A model generated the notes under the pieces. The model was given only the letters and a program-made list of their open reading frames with translations, was not told the origin of the DNA and ran no database searches. The position numbers were made by a program, and so were the translations under genes. DNA of 33,458 bases. Source: Spirochaetales bacterium. GTDB taxonomy: Bacteria; Spirochaetota; Spirochaetia; Sphaerochaetales; Sphaerochaetaceae. Shown here piece by piece: positions 31,629 through 33,458 of the stretch (positions are counted from its first letter, which is position 1; each line of letters starts with the position of its first letter). The stretch is from NCBI GenBank assembly GCA_012514185.1, contig JAAZAT010000114.1, forward strand, positions 1 through 33,458, given 5' to 3'.

Positions 31629-32636
31629 TTAGAAAGTGAACTGTTCTACGTTGTCCTTGTTGAATACGTACGGATAACCCATGTAGATGATTCCATCTTT
31701 CTCAACCTTCATGGAATCCATGCGGCCTGCGGGAATGGACTCGCCGGCAGTTCCCTTGACGGTGCCGTCAATGAGGCCGTTCAGGATGTAGGTGGAGGTG
31801 TAGCCGAGGTCGATCGGATTCCACAGAGCCATCTGGCGGCAGGTGCCGTCGAGGATGTAACCCTTCATTTCGGAGGGCAGTCCAAGACCGGTGACTTCCA
31901 CGATACCGGCCTTGCCGGCATCCTTGACAGCCTGTGCGGTTGCAAGCAGACCAACAGTGGTCGGGCAAATGATCGCCTTGAGGTTGGGGTACTTCTGCAT
32001 CAAGGAGACAGCTTCACGATAGCTCTTGTCCGGGGCGTCGTCGCCATAGACGACTTCCACGAGCTTCATGTTTGCATACTTGGCATCCTTGATCTCTTCC
32101 TTCATCCAATTAATCCAGAGGTTCTGGTTGGTAGCCTGGGCGGAGGCGGAAAGAACAGCGACATCACCCTTGGAGCCGGTAAGTTCGGCTGCAAGCTGAA
32201 TCTGCTGGCGGCCGATGAGCTCGGCATTGCTGGGAAGCAGGTCGACGATGCGTCCGCCTACGTTGATGCCGGAGTCAAAGCTGATGACCTTGATGCCGGC
32301 TGCCATGGCCTTCTTGGTGACGGGAATCAGGGCATCGGCGTCGTTTGCGCTGATGGCGATTCCGGCGACTCTCTGTGCAATGAGGGTCTCGATGATTTCA
32401 ATCTGGCCTTCAGCAGTTGCCTGGGGAGGACCCATGTAGGTGGTCTTGATCCCGCCAAGCTCGGCAGCAGCTTCCTGGCTGCCTTTGAACACTGCATCAA
32501 AGAAAGCATTTCCCATGCTCTTTACGAGAATGACAATTTCCTTCTCCGATTTTACTGCCTGTTCTTTGGCTCCCTGGGCGAAAAGACCAGTGACGACCAA
32601 GCTGGCGATGAGTACAAACAACAACGCTTTCTTCAT
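31629..32636 (-). CDS. rhaS: Rhamnose-type ABC transporter substrate-binding protein
   Basis: A 335-residue exported sugar-binding protein. The signal peptide MKKALLFVLIASLVVTGLFAQG ends in the same FAQG pattern as the other binding protein here. The mature part has 'MGNAFFDAVFKGSQEAAAELGG', 'GPPQATAEGQIEIIETLIAQRVAGIAIS', 'KVISFDSGI', 'LSASAQATNQNLWINWMKEE' and 'GTCRQMALWNPIDLGYTSTYILNG'. This pattern is shared by rhamnose-binding RhaS and AI-2-binding LsrB. The mutarotase in the same operon, and the absence of any lsr metabolism gene, favour a rhamnose-type sugar. AAGGAG precedes the ATG. It is the first gene of the operon. Confidence 0.92.
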   Translation of the reverse strand: MKKALLFVLIASLVVTGLFAQGAKEQAVKSEKEIVILVKSMGNAFFDAVFKGSQEAAAELGGIKTTYMGPPQATAEGQIEIIETLIAQRVAGIAISANDADALIPVTKKAMAAGIKVISFDSGINVGGRIVDLLPSNAELIGRQQIQLAAELTGSKGDVAVLSASAQATNQNLWINWMKEEIKDAKYANMKLVEVVYGDDAPDKSYREAVSLMQKYPNLKAIICPTTVGLLATAQAVKDAGKAGIVEVTGLGLPSEMKGYILDGTCRQMALWNPIDLGYTSTYILNGLIDGTVKGTAGESIPAGRMDSMKVEKDGIIYMGYPYVFNKDNVEQFTF

Positions 32637-32793
32637 ACAAACTCTCCTTTTTCGAAATCATTCCGATAGACTCGGAATCTATTTGTACCTGGACATGCCA
32701 GGGCAAACAGCACAATGCAGAGAGAGCAGGTTGCTCTTTCATAGCTATAAGTGTGACAGCTTTTTTGAATTCCGCAATGACTGAATAGTCATT
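32637..32793 (-). promoter_or_regulatory. Leader of the rhamnose-type operon with four inverted repeats
   Basis: The 264-bp gap between this operon and the symporter gene holds four short inverted repeats: ATTCCGA/TCGGAAT (32660-32666, 32672-32678), CCTGG/CCAGG (32688-32692, 32698-32702), AGAGCA/TGCTCT (32723-32728, 32732-32737) and AATGACT/AGTCATT (32776-32782, 32787-32793). If transcription starts near 32794, the first three lie in the leader and the fourth at its very start. I recognise no known riboswitch. They may be operators, RNA stabilisers or an undescribed control element. Confidence 0.4.
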
Positions 32794-32800
32794 TTTTAGC

Positions 32801-32829
32801 ACTATTTTATCATGCTGTTGGATTGTCGA
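32801..32829 (-). promoter_or_regulatory. Possible promoter of the rhamnose-type transporter operon
   Basis: On the minus strand TCGACA (32829-32824, 5/6) and AATAGT (32806-32801, 4/6) are 17 bp apart, giving a start near 32794 and a leader of about 158 bases. The predicted DeoR-family site ends 22 bp upstream of the -35. The match is moderate. Confidence 0.4.
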
Positions 32830-32850
32830 TGCTTTATCACGGAATCAAAA

Positions 32851-32867
32851 CGAAAGCGATACGAAAA
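32851..32867 (+). promoter_or_regulatory. Second predicted DeoR operator, CGAAAGCGATACGAAAA
   Basis: A direct repeat of CGAAA(G/A) with an 11-bp period, identical at 15 of 17 positions to the site at 27620-27636, but in the opposite orientation relative to transcription. It lies 215 bp upstream of the binding-protein start and upstream of the candidate promoter, so it could act as an activator site or a distal repression site. Confidence 0.6.
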
Positions 32868-32900
32868 GACAAGGTTGATAAACGAAGGAGTAATGAAGTA

Positions 32901-33458
32901 TCACCACGTATCTCTTCTAAAAAGCCGGGCTCCCAGTAAGCCGACAAAGGTTTGCTGCAGCAGGATGCCGATGACAACAGGTAAAGCGGTTCCCGGGTCG
33001 AAATAGGTGGTTGCCAGCACCAAGGCGGCGCTGATGTTGCGCATCCCGCCGGTGAACGTCATGGAGACTACAGAGGCGCGGTCCTCATGCAGCACATACC
33101 TGCCAAGCGAGTAAATCAGTACAAAACCCAAGGCGATGACCACCAGGTTCATCAAAATGAGCCGTAGATAAACTGCAGAAAAGGTAAGTGTGCCCGACAG
33201 CGATGCAACATGCAGGACGATGACCAGCATCATGCACACCTTGGTGACCGGACTGAGGTATGGGCGGGCTTTGGTGCAGGCCTCTGAAGCTGCTTGCTTG
33301 ACCAGCATGCCCAGCAGGGAGGGGATGACAATCATATACAAGAGCGAGACGATCATGCCTTGGAAATCCAGCTTCACCGCCGAGTCGGCCAACAGGCGAA
33401 CCGTAAGGGGGGTCAAGAGCGGTGAGAGCAGGGTATCGAGCAGGATCAAGGCCAGTGC
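32901..33458 (-). CDS. Bile acid:sodium symporter-family membrane protein, C-terminal part
   Basis: The C-terminal ~185 residues of a membrane transporter; the start is beyond the right edge, and the TTG at 33449 is an internal Leu codon. Repeated hydrophobic helices, 'SLLYMIVIPSLLGML', 'SVVSMTFTGGMRNISAALVLATTYF' (with the GGMRN-type crossover motif) and 'GILLQQTFVGLLGARLF' fit the BASS/bile acid:Na+ symporter family (10-helix fold). Such proteins move organic anions with Na+; the substrate is unknown. It lies upstream of the rhamnose-type operon on the same strand. No clear terminator is seen in the 264-bp gap after it. Confidence 0.78.
   Translation of the reverse strand, partial: ALALILLDTLLSPLLTPLTVRLLADSAVKLDFQGMIVSLLYMIVIPSLLGMLVKQAASEACTKARPYLSPVTKVCMMLVIVLHVASLSGTLTFSAVYLRLILMNLVVIALGFVLIYSLGRYVLHEDRASVVSMTFTGGMRNISAALVLATTYFDPGTALPVVIGILLQQTFVGLLGARLFRRDTW

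Noticed and set aside
31629-32636. AI-2 (LsrB) binding protein
   Set aside because: LsrB and RhaS look alike, but the operon carries rhamnose mutarotase and no lsrF, lsrG or lsrK-like gene, so a rhamnose-type ligand is more likely.
32750-32775. TGTGACAGC... as a CRP-type site upstream of the rhamnose-type operon
   Set aside because: Only the left half-site resembles TGTGA; no TCACA follows at the right spacing.
32776-32797. AATGACT-GAAT-AGTCATT followed by TTTT as a plus-strand terminator
   Set aside because: No plus-strand gene precedes it and the stem is AT-rich and short. It is listed only as an inverted repeat of the leader region.

Overview
The window is about 33 kb of chromosomal-type DNA, almost entirely coding, from what looks like a fermentative spirochaete, most plausibly Sphaerochaeta or a close relative. 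The taxonomic guess rests on the gene content (membrane pyrophosphatase, several CUT2 sugar ABC transporters, many sugar dehydrogenases), on signal peptides ending in 'FAQG' on both sugar-binding proteins, and on a moderately GC-rich composition. It is inference, not proof. I see no rRNA, tRNA, insertion sequence, prophage or CRISPR array.

Layout. (1) 1-3250, plus strand: the 3' end of an oligopeptide-type ABC binding protein with a strong terminator, a small two-helix membrane protein behind a near-consensus promoter, and a complete membrane pyrophosphatase (hppA) carrying Lys at the K+-dependence site. (2) 3346-6399, plus strand: a tightly coupled three-gene unit of threonine aldolase, a flavodoxin/ferredoxin (EFR1-type) protein and a PatB/MalY C-S lyase. 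(3) 6390-11400: a XylR-like AraC regulator with a transaldolase-family aldolase and an SGNH esterase (minus), divergent from an aldo/keto reductase and a zinc alcohol dehydrogenase (plus). A 21-bp-spaced direct repeat lies in the divergent gap. (4) 11393-16165, minus strand: an MglBAC-like sugar ABC transporter followed by its LacI-family regulator, with two TGTAAAC-type operators upstream. (5) 16461-27594, minus strand: an eight-gene operon encoding a DeoR-family regulator, a complete 2-oxoacid/acetoin-dehydrogenase-type complex (E2, E3, fused E1 alpha-beta), a PHP-domain protein, a SorD/SrlD-like SDR, a SorE-like sorbose-1-phosphate reductase and a RhaB-like kinase. (6) 27687-32636, minus strand: a rhamnose-type ABC importer (binding protein, ATPase, two permeases) and L-rhamnose mutarotase. 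(7) the 3' part of a bile-acid:sodium-symporter-family protein running off the right edge.

The most interesting part is regions 5 and 6. A 17-bp direct-repeat element (CGAAAG-N5-CGAAA) occurs both at the start of the DeoR operon and upstream of the rhamnose-type transporter, which ties the two into one regulon. Yet rhamnose isomerase and rhamnulose-1-phosphate aldolase are both absent from the window. The genes present instead (C1 kinase, C2-ketone reductase, C5-oxidising SDR, thiamine/lipoyl complex) suggest an alternative route. It would move the keto group to the other end of a phosphorylated deoxyketose and then cleave off an acetyl unit as acetyl-CoA. This is a hypothesis built from family chemistry; no part of it is demonstrated by the sequence alone.
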